This document shows positions 38,540-50,900 of a stretch of DNA of 64,000 bases, piece after piece. The notes below the pieces were generated by a model. That model was not told where the DNA came from and did not search any database. It saw only the letters and a list, made by a program, of their open reading frames with translations. How positions within the stretch are numbered: position 1 is the first letter of the stretch; the number at the start of each line of letters is the position of its first letter. The position numbers were made by a program, and so were the translations under genes. This DNA is from Sphagnum compactum (taxonomy: Eukaryota; Bryophyta; Sphagnopsida; Sphagnales): assembly GCA_965153455.1 (NCBI GenBank), contig OZ234500.1, positions 1,984,001-2,048,000 of the forward strand, written 5' to 3'.

Positions 38540-39215
38540 GTTGATGATTCTTTTCTTTTCAATAAGGGTTTCTTACCCACCAAAATTCAATGTTAATTTG
38601 TCAATTGATGATTTATTTTTTTATTTGTTCGCCATTAAATTCATTGTCAATTTTTTCAATTGAAAAAATAAATTATTAATTTACTTATCAAATGAATGAT
38701 CAATTTTGTTACAGTGATTCTTTTTGTTCGTTTAAAAGTTTTTTTATATCTTTCTTTGTATATGATAAACAATTGTGGCTTGAAAATGAAATAAAAACAT
38801 GAAAAATGAAACAAAATTTAAGGTTTAAATTTTGTTATTGTCTATGCTTTAAGGTCATCCATGATCATCCATTTTTTACCCCATGGGGTCCAAACTAGGT
38901 GATAGAAACCACATGCCACAAGGATGGAAAATTTGGAAAAACATCATGATGGAAAAAGCTTTACAAGTTTCACATCATATGTCACTTTCAATACATTTTA
39001 AGTCTTTTTTTAAATCCTTTAAACAACAATAACATTGATTACATTAGAAATATCTATAAAGTCACCCTATCATTGGGTGTTGGGTCCTAGTTTGATTTTA
39101 TAATCCTCGTTTCATCCCCAACTTGAATGTATCCATATACTAAATTAAACTAGGTGTTGTTGCATTGAATTGGATATCAATTCACAATATTTACAAATTT
39201 TAATTTTGACAAAAA
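38540..39215. other. AT-rich intergenic DNA
   Basis: The first 150 bp still echo the minisatellite (TTCATTGTCAATTTT near 38640). No gene is seen in the rest. Confidence 0.4.
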
Positions 39216-39217
39216 GC

Positions 39218-39700
39218 ACAAGATGTTTTCTCTTTATCACTATTTTTTCACCAAACTCTCGAATGAACAAAACACAAATGACATTTTCTTTTCTACCGTA
39301 GCTTTTCACCAGTTCTATAAAAATTAAAACATAGAAAGCTTTCTCTTTGCCACCACTCCTCACTAAGCTCCACAAAAAATGTTCTTTTTCTATCGTAGCT
39401 CTTCAACAAGCTCCACAAAAACAAAAACACAAAGAAGACTTTCTTTCTATTGTAGCTCCTCACCAAGCTTTACAAAGAACATAAAAGATGTTTTCTCTTT
39501 ACCACAACTCTTCACCATGCTCTACAAAAAATGTGCCATTGTTCTCCAAGCTTCACAAAAATCAAAATACAAAGAATGATTTCTTTTTGTCATAGCTCTT
39601 CACCAAGCTCCAAAAACAGAAAAATAGCTTTTCAATATCAATATTATTCATCACCAAGATTCAAAAAATACATGTTAATTTGTCACTCCTCACCAAGATT
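39218..39700. repeat. Degenerate tandem repeat, ~55 to 60 bp unit
   Basis: Seven or so units share TTTCTCTTT or TTTCTTTCT, then a TACCGTAGCTC-type core, then TTCACCAAGCTCCACAAAA and an A-rich AACACAAAGA tail. Unit starts are near 39223, 39284, 39338, 39379, 39438, 39490 and 39578. Indels change the spacing from 41 to 88 bp. Short frames across it simply reflect the repetition. Confidence 0.7.
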
Positions 39701-39718
39701 GAAGAAAACACAGATCGT

Positions 39719-39931
39719 AAAGCATTGCTTTATTTTAAAACCTTGCAAAAGAAGAAACAAACTTGTTATTACAAGTTTTCTTAAACTTCAACATTGTTGT
39801 GTGCACAAGCAAACAAGGACAACCTCAAGATAACACAAGGTGAAACTCAAAAGAGCACCCATTTTCATACAAAATTGAGTTTCATATCATGTTTCTTTTT
39901 TTTGCAAGGTTTTAAAGTAAAGCAATGCCTT
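39719..39931. repeat. Large foldback: 41-bp inverted repeat with nested inner stem
   Basis: The left arm 39719-39759 (AAAGCATTGCTTTATTTTAA onward) is the near-perfect reverse complement of the right arm 39890-39931 (TGTTTCTTTTTTTTGCAAGG onward). Inside, TGAAACTCAA at 39841-39850 pairs with TTGAGTTTCA at 39875-39884, so a transcript could form a long two-part stem. It could be a foldback MITE or a small-RNA hairpin precursor. No target duplication is clear. Confidence 0.65.
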
Positions 39932-39934
39932 ACA

Positions 39935-42900
39935 CATTTGTCAATTCATATCAAGTTTGGTCGTTTTCATATAAAATTTCTAACATATTATGAACATTTT
40001 AATTTTTCAAAATGATTTTGAACATTTGATACTAATTGGATTCGTTTCAAACTTAGCCAGATGGAACCAAACTAAAACTAAGATCCCAACCTTTTAAAAA
40101 CTAAAATTAGGGTTTTTGAAATGAATTTTTTTTTTAAGGACAATCTCACAATAAAGTAGGAATACTGTTACACAAATTTATCTAAAAGTTTCAAATTTGA
40201 CTTAAATTTCATTATCACAATAAAAAATTAAACAATCTTTATGTTTTGAAAATGGTTCATATCACCCCATTTAAACCATGGATGAAATTCATTTAAGTTC
40301 ATTTTTTATTATCTTTTTTTATTTATAATGGAATTCATCCATTAGCATCTTTTGCGATCCATAATACTTTGTAAAGGCATTCAAAAAGTTCTTTGGATGA
40401 TGGGTCATATGAAATATTTTTTGAATTAAGTCACTAAACAAATATAAATAAAAGTAACCTTCACCTTTTACTTTAGTTTGTTCAACACCACCTTAAGGTA
40501 TGACCTTATGTTTTATCCTTGTCTTTATTGTAAATCATGTTTTCAATCATATTATGTTATAAATAAGTAAAATATTGAACTTTTAAAAACATATTTCATC
40601 ACCTTGTTTTAAATTATTGTGTTATATAATTGCACTTAGGTTTAAACATGTTTTTATCATAGTTTGTAAATTAGTTCCTAATATCTATGCATTTTGAAAA
40701 TTTCTTGCTCATGGTATAGTCTTCTTCTTATGGCAAAAATAACTTAGTTAGTTGTCAAGTTCTTGCAATGCAAAATGATGTAGAAAAATAAATCTCAATA
40801 CATTATACTACTACTCTTGAAAAAAAAAAATTCTTTGTACTTTCATAATTTCATTTTGTTTTCAAGGTAAGTTAATTACAAGGGCTACCAATTGCTCTAC
40901 CGTTACTGTTATCCACATAGTTACCATAATTGTTTTCTGATTAAATATCTTTGCATTACCCCATATAATAACCTACTAAACAATACATCACAATACAATA
41001 TGCCCACAACATGAAAATGATATCTTCATTACAAAAAAAAATGGGCACCATACACTAAGTAGTTCATTGAATTTTACTTCATTGAATTTGAGTGGTCAAC
41101 TTCAAAGTTGTGAATTTGCAAATGAAGTGAATGAATAATCAATGTATAACCAAAGAATATGGACCATTGTTATTGGTGAAATGGTAATCTAGACTATTCA
41201 CAATTGTTATGGTAATTAAATAGCTTGTGCAACAATAATGCAGATACACACAGTGTAGGTCAACCATGAAATACACACAATTAAAATGTACAAGCATCTT
41301 AATGTACTTGAATTACTTGGTTCGTAATCTTGACTATATCATTTCATCAATCCTTTATATATGGAAAATTAAACATACAAAAGTCACATTCACAATATAC
41401 AACACTTAATTTTTTTGATCAACTAAAATGTGATGAAAAATTAAATGTTGATAACTTAATTGGATGATTCCCTAACATCAACCACCGAAAGTTAAAAGCT
41501 AATATGATAAGCTTTCGATAGTTCATGGGAAGTGGGAGTGTTTTTTATTTTTGTAATTGTGTGTTTGGTTATAGGTTATGAGCATGTTGGTGTTTTATGA
41601 TTGACAACGTGCAAGCTTTGTATGGTGCCTACAGTGAGTGAGCTTTGTGTGGTGCATTGTGGTTGTGAGGATTCCTCCTAGTTGGATGCCAATGAAAAAG
41701 GGACAACTGAAAAACTTAAGAAGGAAGGATGTTAAGGAATTTGATAAATGCACAAAAGTAAACATTCAAGAATTTCAATGTTTTTGAGAGGTGGCCAGTT
41801 TACAGTTTTGGTGATGTTGGAAGTGTTGAAAGGATCATGAATGCCCAAAATGTGGCCACTGTAGGTTTTCTAGTGGAGGTTCTGTTTGTTCTTTCTGCTG
41901 CGCCATGCACCTCTTAGGATAATACAGTGTAGAACCACAAATTTGGGTCCATGATCAAGGGGATGATGAAAAGCGTTAGGGATTTTATGAACAACCATCG
42001 TGGCAAAGAAATTATTATGAGTGGGAATTGTTCTGGGGTGGTTTAGGTCTTGTTGTTTGAAGGAAAAAAATACCCATAAAACTAAAACTTCTGAATGCAT
42101 GTTTGACTTCAACGTCTGGGCTTCTATTTGGGCATTACAATCTGGGAGTAATGAACTACATTTGTAAAACTTCTTGAAGTTTACCTATTGAGAAATAAAA
42201 ATTTGTAGCTTTCAATTTTGATCTTCATCACTTTTCACTAAAAGTTGACAGTGTTATGTTGCATATGAAATTTTTATTTGGGCATTCCAGAGTGGATAAT
42301 GATGAAATTTAATGGGTAATTTTGGATTCATTCTCATAGTACACCCATGGTATTGTTAATTGTACATTATATTTGCTTGTGTAATATAAGACACAGTTTT
42401 TTTTCCATGATGCAATTGTTGATTAATTAAACTATGAAAAATATTTAAACATCCATGTGCTTACGAAGGTCTTTTTTCTTTTATTGGATGGGTATTCAAA
42501 ATGTAAATGAAGTGTTTTATGTCCATTTTTTTCAAAAGAAAATCACAAAATTTTAATTTCACATTTGAATTCAATTTCAAAAAAAATCATGGGCAATTAT
42601 TTCTCAAAAGTGTATGGGGGCAAAAGCACACTAGGTTGTCACAATTTCGGCAAATTAGAGTCCCTTTTCAAAGTCCTTTTCTAATGTAGTTGAAATGACA
42701 AAAAGTGTGGGCAAAATTCAAAAGTCCATTATTTATTGGCTATCCATGATTTTGATTTGATTTTTTCATTCTTGGAAGGTTGATTATGATAGATTTAGAT
42801 AAGTCAGTCCCTTTTTCTATTATTTCAATTTATTTTATTTTATTTATTTTCTTGTATTTAGGGAATACATGCAAAACTACCATTGTGACGTCCATATAAG

Positions 42901-43612
42901 GTCATTATAATGTGCAAACACCTATTGCACTTAGGATCCAAGTTGAGGAATTTTACCAACATGTTTTTTTTTCACTCATGATTGTAAATGCATAAATCAT
43001 AGTTGATACACTAATTTTTTAACAATGATGTATAGTTCTAATTTAATCATTAAATTGGTTGTTAGTAAATTTGGCAACAATCTTCTTGTGATTAATGATT
43101 ATGTTAATGTTAATTATAAACTTTGGATACCAACATTGAAAGCATGTATCTAATATTTACAATTAATTAATTCACATTAAATGGGATTCTTTTTATGGAC
43201 TTTATATTTTGAACTATAAGCAACTATAAGCAACTTGGTTTCAAATTAATTAATTTATCCTTGGCACTCATACATTTGTCTTAAGGAAGATTATTAGAAG
43301 AATGGGGCCATATCCTTAAAGAAAAAAATGTTGTAGAGAAATGTCAAAGGAGGTGCCCTTTCCTACCTTAGTTTCATTCTGCCCTTATATTTGATTGGCA
43401 ATTACTTTTTGTGAAGGAAGTATGGTTGAAAAACGTAAATATGGGCCCATAAATAAATCATGATTGAGTTATTTAAGTCATTCCAATTTGATTATATAAG
43501 TATGGATTATCATAGATAAATTATCGCAAATAATCAAAATCCATGTCAAACACAAGGGTTATGAATCATCATAGAAGATCAAAATTCATTTACTATAAGT
43601 AAACTCTACCAC

Positions 43613-43670
<58 letters not shown>

Positions 43671-44505
43671 TCTATATTACCTCTTTGTACATGGTTCTAG
43701 TCCGAAAAGCCCATAAGCATTTTGCAGCATATGCCTATAACAATGTTATAATATAAGCTTATATGGTTTCTGTTATTGTCTTGGAGAGCAAAGCCTTAGG
43801 AAAAAAACCAAATATCATTCAGCCTTGATGATCTTAACTGTAGTGTGGGAGGATACTAGAAATAACTCATACCACGATTGCCATGTTTTTGGGGTACCTC
43901 TTTCGAAAAAAAAATCCTTGTAGGTAGGCCTCCGAAATGAAGGCAAAACATAGCTGATCTAACTGTATAGTGAGCCAACTATTAGACTCTACCTAATATA
44001 GATTAAACTCTTTTTTTCTAAGGAGGGAGTGTAGGTAAAAAGTTGATAGCCACACCTTAATAAATAGGGGAGTACACTTTGAAAATAACCTCGTAAAAGC
44101 TTAAAAGAAGCTAGATATTTGATTATAAAGATGAGTTGGCCTTTTAGCAGGCCAGCTCTTGCCTCTGCTCTTGTCATTGCATTTTCTAGTATTTCTAGTT
44201 GTTGTGAGTGTGTGTGTTTATTTGATGCAGGTAATGGTGTTGTAGAAATGTGTGGTGTGCTTTGTATGAATAATGTTCAAAGACAATGGGGAAGTTAGAC
44301 TCTTGGTTCTGTGTGAGTGATGGTCTTTTGGATATGGTGGGATTTGTGGAAGGATTGATGTTAGGATCCAAAGAGTGAACGCACGAAGACTATGATAAAG
44401 AAAAAAATGTTGCAAGAGTTAAGGGCCTTTTCTTGGTTAGTGTAAAATTTGTCAAAGATGGCCCAAGGCAAAGATACTTTCGTTTATGATTTGGTGATAG
44501 AGATG
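39935..44505. other. AT-rich intergenic DNA with an AT microsatellite
   Basis: No gene is supported. A (TA)n run spans 43616-43668. The only longer frame (41870-42112 minus) has no recognisable domain. Confidence 0.45.
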
Positions 44506-44510
44506 ATTTT

Positions 44511-45376
44511 ATGCACTATGATTTATATGCTATGTACATAGACCCATTGAAGAAGTATGATCACCCCCAATTTGCATATTTAATGACTTGGTGCACAATG
44601 TGTGATGTTCTACACATGGTTTGGTACTTGGAGCCACACACTATTGTTGAATATGCTACATTTCAATTCAATGGCCAAATTTTGTTTATGCTGCATAAGA
44701 CATGTCCCACTACTGGTGTAATGTCCATGGTGACTAGGGGTGATTAGGGGTGACTGGGAGATTGATGTGCAATTTATAAAAGACCAATGTATAGGTGTAG
44801 TACTTGAGTTGATAAAAGAACTTGCAAGATGTTTTCTTGCCCATGATTTCATGAATGCAGTTGGGATTATTTATCCCCAATATTGGGAAGCATCTGATGT
44901 AGAAGCCACCGTTGCTAGGCATTTAACAATTTTGAAAGTAAAATTTTACTATCACAAATCAAAAGGCCCTAGTGGTATTTAGTTACTGGTTTGTTAAATG
45001 GTGCATGCTTGATTAGTAAACATTTTTTTCTATAACCATGAAAAACAATAGTCATGGTGTTTTACATCCACCACCTGATTGCAACCCAGCAACAAATTAT
45101 ATGTGGGCATAATTGGTTTCAAATGTTGTTTTGGTTCAAAAATTGTTAGAGTTTTTGAAGCTTGTGGAGATTGCCATTGTCATGGTTGTAGGTAGTGTGG
45201 AAGATGAGAAAACCTTATACACAGTTAACTTCATGAAGTCCAAGCTTTGCAATTGCTTTACCACACACTTGGACTTGATGATCCAAATGTACGCACAAAA
45301 GTTTTATAAGTTGAAAACTTCCCCTTTATACATGACAATCAAGGAATGGGGAAAAAAGAAGTTGCATGGAGGATAG
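44511..45376 (+). pseudogene. hAT-like transposase remnant (C-terminal half)
   Basis: Three adjoining plus-strand frames (44511-44747, 44740-44982, about 45056-45376) read as one protein broken by two frameshifts and at least two stops. Segments include CPTTGVMSMVTR, ELARCFLAHDFMNAVGIIYP with QYWEASD just after, and finally LVEIAIVMVVGSVEDEKTL followed by FMKSKLCNCFTTHLDLM and MYAQKFY. The last block resembles the dimerisation region near the end of hAT transposases, where S-x-x-x-E-R-x-F-S is followed by a K.RN.L segment. No N-terminal zinc finger or catalytic half was found. The family call is from motif appearance and is moderately uncertain; that it is a broken, once protein-coding sequence is more certain. 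Confidence 0.5.
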
Positions 45377-45379
45377 TCA

Positions 45380-47540
45380 ACATGGTTAGAAATATGGCCC
45401 TTGTAGTATTTTTGGTTTTGTGGTTGCATTATCAAGTGCAGAAGATATGGTTTTTTTACCACATCTTGTAGGTATGAGACTAAGGGAATTTTTGTATTAG
45501 ATTTTGCAATCATGTGTATGCCCCAATTTTAGGGGTGCAATTTGGGTTGGAAAACCACTAACTTAGGTTGGATTCTATTCTAACATCCTAACTACTTGTA
45601 GTCATGACATTCATGTGAATGCCTTTGTTTCCGTGTTTTTTGAGATTTGATTTCAAACTTGGTTAGGGTGGAATGTTTAGGTTTTTGTAGGTTATTGATT
45701 TTTGGATAGAAGTTGCAACAAATTTGCTTCTATTCTTTGTTTTAGTGTTTTTGACTAAGATAGTAGAAATTTATGTTTTCATTAGAGCTTTGATTAAATT
45801 AATGTTGATGGGAAGAATGCGTTCCATACTGTTTTAGTAGATTTCGACTCCAAGTATTCTTCTGATGCGTATTGGAATTAGAGCTTAGATGGCAAACAAA
45901 TTAGTGTGCATGAATAAATACATAGAGATGTTGGAAGCGATGAAATTCCATAGGGGACAATGATGGCCGGTTTGAAAGAAAATTAGTGTGGGGGTTGTAG
46001 AAGTCCGTGGGAATTGTTACTTGGCAAATTGAAACCCATTTGTTTGGGAACTCCAAGGATATGGCATCTATAGTTCGTCAAGGGGAGAAATTGTGAAATC
46101 CATATTGATGTGGGATTGTGTCTTATCTCTATTCAAAATTTGAGTGATATTTGTGCGAGAAACTTTATTGGGGGGGGAGATTGCAGTGCACATACTGATT
46201 TTGTGTAAGACCATGATGGCCTACTAAGAAGGTTTGGAGAGATACGATCCAACATCTTTATAACTTTCCATGCTTAAAAGTGGGTGTTAGTAGGTAATTT
46301 GGGATCATAATTTGGTTACTACCACCGCACTTTGTAGGAAATAGGGTTCATCATAGGTTTAGTGGTAGGAATAGTTGTTAGATTCTAAGAGGCATAATTG
46401 TAGTGAATCAGCCAATAATATTGAATCCAAAGATGGTAGCGTTTTGGATATTCATTTGCCTTCGATTTGTCTCTGCTTTTATTTATCCAAAAAGTTGCTG
46501 GAGTAAGTACAACACAACAACCTTTCTATATTGGCTACACTTAAAGTTATAAGTTCAAAAATGAACTGATTTTGGAGGTTTTCAATCGCCAGAAGTGAAA
46601 AAAAAAGGGAAAAAATCGTTAGATTTCTTCTATGGTTGGTTTTTAGTGTGTCATCCAAAATATAGAATGATGATTATAATTTGTACTTCATACATGGTTT
46701 ATACCCAATTTAAGAACCTTGTAAAAAGATTTAAAGTTACAAATGATTTTTATTTTACTTTTTGGTAATCACAAATTTGTGTTGTAATAAAATTATAGTA
46801 GAATATGTAGAGTGAAAATGGATTGCTTATTATTTTCTTTTTTTTTGTTTCCCCAAAAAAATTGAGGATAAATTAAAAAAGTTATTGGGATTTACTTATT
46901 TAATAAGTGCATTTACTTATTTAGCTTCAATTTTAACTTCTAGGGTGTAACTTGAAGATTTGTTGTATTGTAATCAATACATATTTTTTGAACAAATTGT
47001 GTTATTTTCTTGAAATTTTTGGTACGAGAAAGTTGTTGAAGTTATTTTTCTACTACAAATTCAAGTAAGTTTGCTAATTTTTGGAAAATTTTGCCAAATT
47101 ATTTGATATCACAAAATTAGAAAATAGAAACCTTTTATAATGTTATTAAATATTTATGGAAAAACAACATTACATGTGCATGTTATTTGAGTTAATGGAC
47201 GAATTCCAATCAATTCCTCTTCATTTCTCAAAAAAGAAAATTTTATTCATGATATTTTCACTACTAATTTTATTTTTTAAAAAAGGGTGAATTTTGCACT
47301 ACAATTACAAATTTTTTGGGGATTTGTCAAAGTTTGGAGAAAACTAAAAATGGAACAATAAATGATAAATGATAAATAATAATAATGATAATAAATAATT
47401 CATTTAAAATAACATGGTCATAACACTATTCTACTATCACCTTTCCTATGATGGCATATATTTATCATACATGGTTATCAATCCCTTGCAATTGTCCCTC
47501 CTCCCACCAATGGTCCCTTGCAATGTGCCTCCTCTGACCA
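45380..47540. other. AT-rich intergenic DNA, no gene seen
   Basis: The left part may continue the decayed transposon. No frames, RNA genes or clear repeats are supported. Confidence 0.4.
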
Positions 47541-47545
47541 ACGGA

Positions 47546-47560
47546 GGGCCCTTAGGGCCC
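47546..47560. promoter_or_regulatory. Paired GGGCCC motifs upstream of SF3B4
   Basis: GGGCCC occurs twice (47546-47551 and 47555-47560) in the near-palindrome AGGGCCCTTAGGGCCCT, about 430 bp before the SF3B4 start codon. GGGCCC/TGGGCC elements are known TCP-factor (site II) motifs in promoters of growth-related plant genes. Function here is inferred only from position and sequence. Confidence 0.3.
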
Positions 47561-47589
47561 TAGTGGCTCGTTTAAAGCAGTGGTATACG

Positions 47590-47850
47590 CAGGCCAAAAG
47601 TGATACCCTCCGGGTGAATTTTGCTGGTTGGAGGCCCCCTCATGGTCTGGATAACCGCCCGACACTGGTTTAAATCACTGGTGTAGGCAGGCCAACATGA
47701 TAACAGCCGGGTGTGAACTTCCTGGTTTTGATAACCGGCGGACGCTGGCACGTTCAGGCCAACATGATAACAGCCGGGTGTGATATTCCTGGTTTGGATA
47801 ACCGGCGGACGCTGGCACGTTCAGGCCAATATGATAACCTCCGGTTACCG
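47590..47850. repeat. 67-bp tandem repeat just upstream of SF3B4
   Basis: CAGGCCAACATGATAACAGC starts units at 47688 and 47755, and a variant starts at 47822, exactly 67 bp apart. Each unit continues through CGGGTGTGA, CCTGGTTT and GATAACCGGCGGACGCTGGC. A more diverged first unit starts at 47590 and is 98 bp long. The array is GC-rich, unlike surrounding DNA, and ends within 150 bp of the start codon, so it probably overlaps the promoter. Frames through it on the minus strand are not credible proteins. Confidence 0.85.
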
Positions 47851-47982
47851 TGGCGCTCAGCACAATCCGCTGTCAACTGCTGAAAGGGGTGGTGTTGTTG
47901 TTTTCGGCTTTGTTGGTTTTGGTTTTGTGTTTGGGATTTTTGTTGTGTATGCGAGTTTGGGAACGGTGAAGACGGAAGAGGA

Positions 47983-50900
47983 ATGACGACCAGGATAACG
48001 CCTGGAGTGGGCGCTAATCTTTTGGGCCAGCATGCTGCGGAGCGCAACCAGGATGCGACAGCATACGTCGGGAACCTTGATTCGCAGGTCCTGTTGTTCT
48101 TGAAGCTTTGTTTTGTCTGTAGGCATTTGCGTTTGTTGCTTTTTCTGAACTTTTATTTCTGGCATTGCAAATTTTGGGAAAAATATATCGATCTCTCTCA
48201 GGCTCTCTTCTTCTTTACTATAAAGTAATTTGTGGAGCTTTTTGCATGCTTGACACACTTGCACTTGTTGCGGCATTTTAGGGTTCTGGTAGTCTCCCTC
48301 GATTCCTGGGTTATTGTTCCTGGAACATTTTGGGAAGCCTTTCGCGGTTTTTGTTGTGTTTTGCAGTTTTTTTTTTTTTTTTTTCCAGTTTAGGGTTTGC
48401 GGAACCCCTCTTCACTGATTCTGTTTCGGAACGTTTAGTGAATTGTTTGCTCTCTGGATGCGTTTGAACATACTCTGGTATCGTCTGGCAAGTCGAGGTC
48501 TAGCTTACCTGAGCTTCTCCCAGAGATTGGAGACTTTTTCTCTTTTCCTGGCATATTAGGGTTTTAGGCTTCCTCGGCATCTTTTTCATACCCAATACGT
48601 TTTCTCTTGCTCGATCATTAAGGTTTAGGCTACCTTGGATGTTTGTCTCTTGTCCATTTGGTTTGATTCTAGGGTTTTAGCGATCTTGCCTCTTTTGCAT
48701 GTGTTCTTCTTCTATTGGAGTGTTCTGTCTACTTTAGCCTTTTTTATGCGTCCTGTATTTGTTGTGGCAATCTAGGTTCACATGAACTCAGTTGCATCTC
48801 TCTTGGTATCTGTCTCTGTCAAAAATTTCTCACAAATGATGGAGGAAAGAACTGAAAAAGATGATCTTACTGACCATAAACCCCAAACCCTAAACTGTAT
48901 TTTGATTACAGTTTGCCCATTTGATGACCATACAGCTGTGCATGGTTCTCAGGGAACCAACTAATGACCGGTGGTCAATAGACAATTATCAAGAATATCA
49001 TGTCATGTTATGTTTGAGTGTGTAGCAGGGACTATCAGGAAACCCTGTGGCATTGAGTATGAAAATATCATGTCATGTTACATTTGAGTGTGTAGCAGGG
49101 ACTATCAGGAAACTCTGTGGTATTGAGTATGATGTGCAAAAGCTTATCTTCTACAAGCCAGGATATTTTACAAAGGGATATTCAAAGACTGTGGTGTTGA
49201 ATGAACCAAATAACAGGTATCCGAGGAGCTTTTGTGGGAGTTATTTGTGCAAGCAGGCCCTGTAGGTATGTTATACACAGGCCTGTGAGAAATGAGATAA
49301 GAGTATTGCTACAAATCTTGAAGATGTGCAAGGTTTCTGGTTGGTCAAGAAGGCTACATGGAGTCATGGGTTGTAGATGCAGTTGTTTGATGAGTAATAA
49401 TTTATTGTTGACCATGGTGGGTGCAGTAAACGTGTATGTACCGAAAGACAGAGTCACCAATTTACACCAGGGATATGGCTTTGTTGAGTTCCGGAGTGAG
49501 GAAGATGCTGATTATGTATGCCCTTAATTTGGCCCTTCCTGATGTTTCCTTTGCTCAAGCAAGAGAATCCAGCCAGATTTTCTGAGAAGTTATAAGTTGT
49601 AAGCTGTCTATCATCTTCTCATGGTTGGGTGATTGATGCAGGCCATCAAAATACTGAATATGATCAAGTTGGATGGAAAGCCCATCCGTGTCAACAAGGT
49701 ACATGTGATAGTGCTGTCCTAGGAATGGGCTCCTTACAGTCACAACACTTTATTTAAGTGGCTAAATGTAAATAGTATGGGTGGGTTGCCTGCTTTGAGG
49801 CGGTATCCCCTCGTTGCATGCTGTGTGCTCTTATGAAAGTCTTGTCTTTCATCTTCTGCATCTTTGGTTCAGTGACTCTCAACTCACAGAGTTAAGTGAC
49901 TTTGTGTTAACAATGAAAACTGAATGTCCTATCAGTGATCTAAATGATGTGTCATGTTGGGCTATTTGCAAATGTTTGATATCATCCTCAATAATACATT
50001 GAGCTGCCATTTTAAACAGTGGCTTTGTCTACTATGGTTGTGATTCAGGCATCTCAAGACAAGAAAAGTTTGGATGTGGGTGCCAATCTGTTTGTGGGTA
50101 ACTTGGACCCGGTATGTATGAGTGTGGCCCTTCTACTTGAGCTCAATGCTGGGATGGTCTTGTATTAGTTGCTTTTAATCTCAATTTGTAGTCTAAGGTA
50201 AAATCTGGCTGCACATATGAGTGCAGGTAGTTGGATACAAGTTGCTTGTCATGTATGCTTGCAGTTTCACACTTTTAATACTATGTAGCTGATGCCACGG
50301 GAGAGATGGTGCAGGATGTGGATGAGAAGCTGTTGTATGACACATTCAGTGCTTTTGGTGTCATTGTCACCAATCCCAAGGTGCCCTTTTGCTATTCCCT
50401 CTTGAGTTAATTTGGGAGTGTTTTTAAGTGTGGCCTCTTTATAATCGATTAAGTGAATGGGGACCAATTTGCATTACCACTGAGCATGATGTTGTGGAAA
50501 CATAGGAACACTGTTCTAGGTCCAATGATGGGATGAGCAAGTCTGGATATCAGGAGGGCTGTTACCATTTACTAGTTCTTTGCGTGGTTTCATAGTCTCA
50601 GATTGGCATTTGTAGTTGCTGGATGTGTGCTTTTCTGAGAAAAACATTTGGGGCCCCTGTATAGATCATGAGGGATCCTGAATCAGGCAACTCACGAGGT
50701 TTTGGATTCATCAGTTATGACTCTTTTGAAGCCTCAGATGCAGCAATTGAGGTAATTGTGCTACTTTGCAGTTGCTGAGGTTGCTGTATGTTATTGGTGC
50801 TTTGATGTGCTTGCTTATTGAATTTGTTACTGTCCTCTCCTGCTGTTGTTACCTCCTCTTGGAGTTGTGTAGACCCTAGCATGTTTTGCACACTGGGCTT

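Noticed and set aside
47675-48276. Minus-strand frames of 62, 97 and 139 codons over the SF3B4 start
   Set aside because: They run through the 67-bp repeat or antisense to SF3B4 exon 1 and show no domain.
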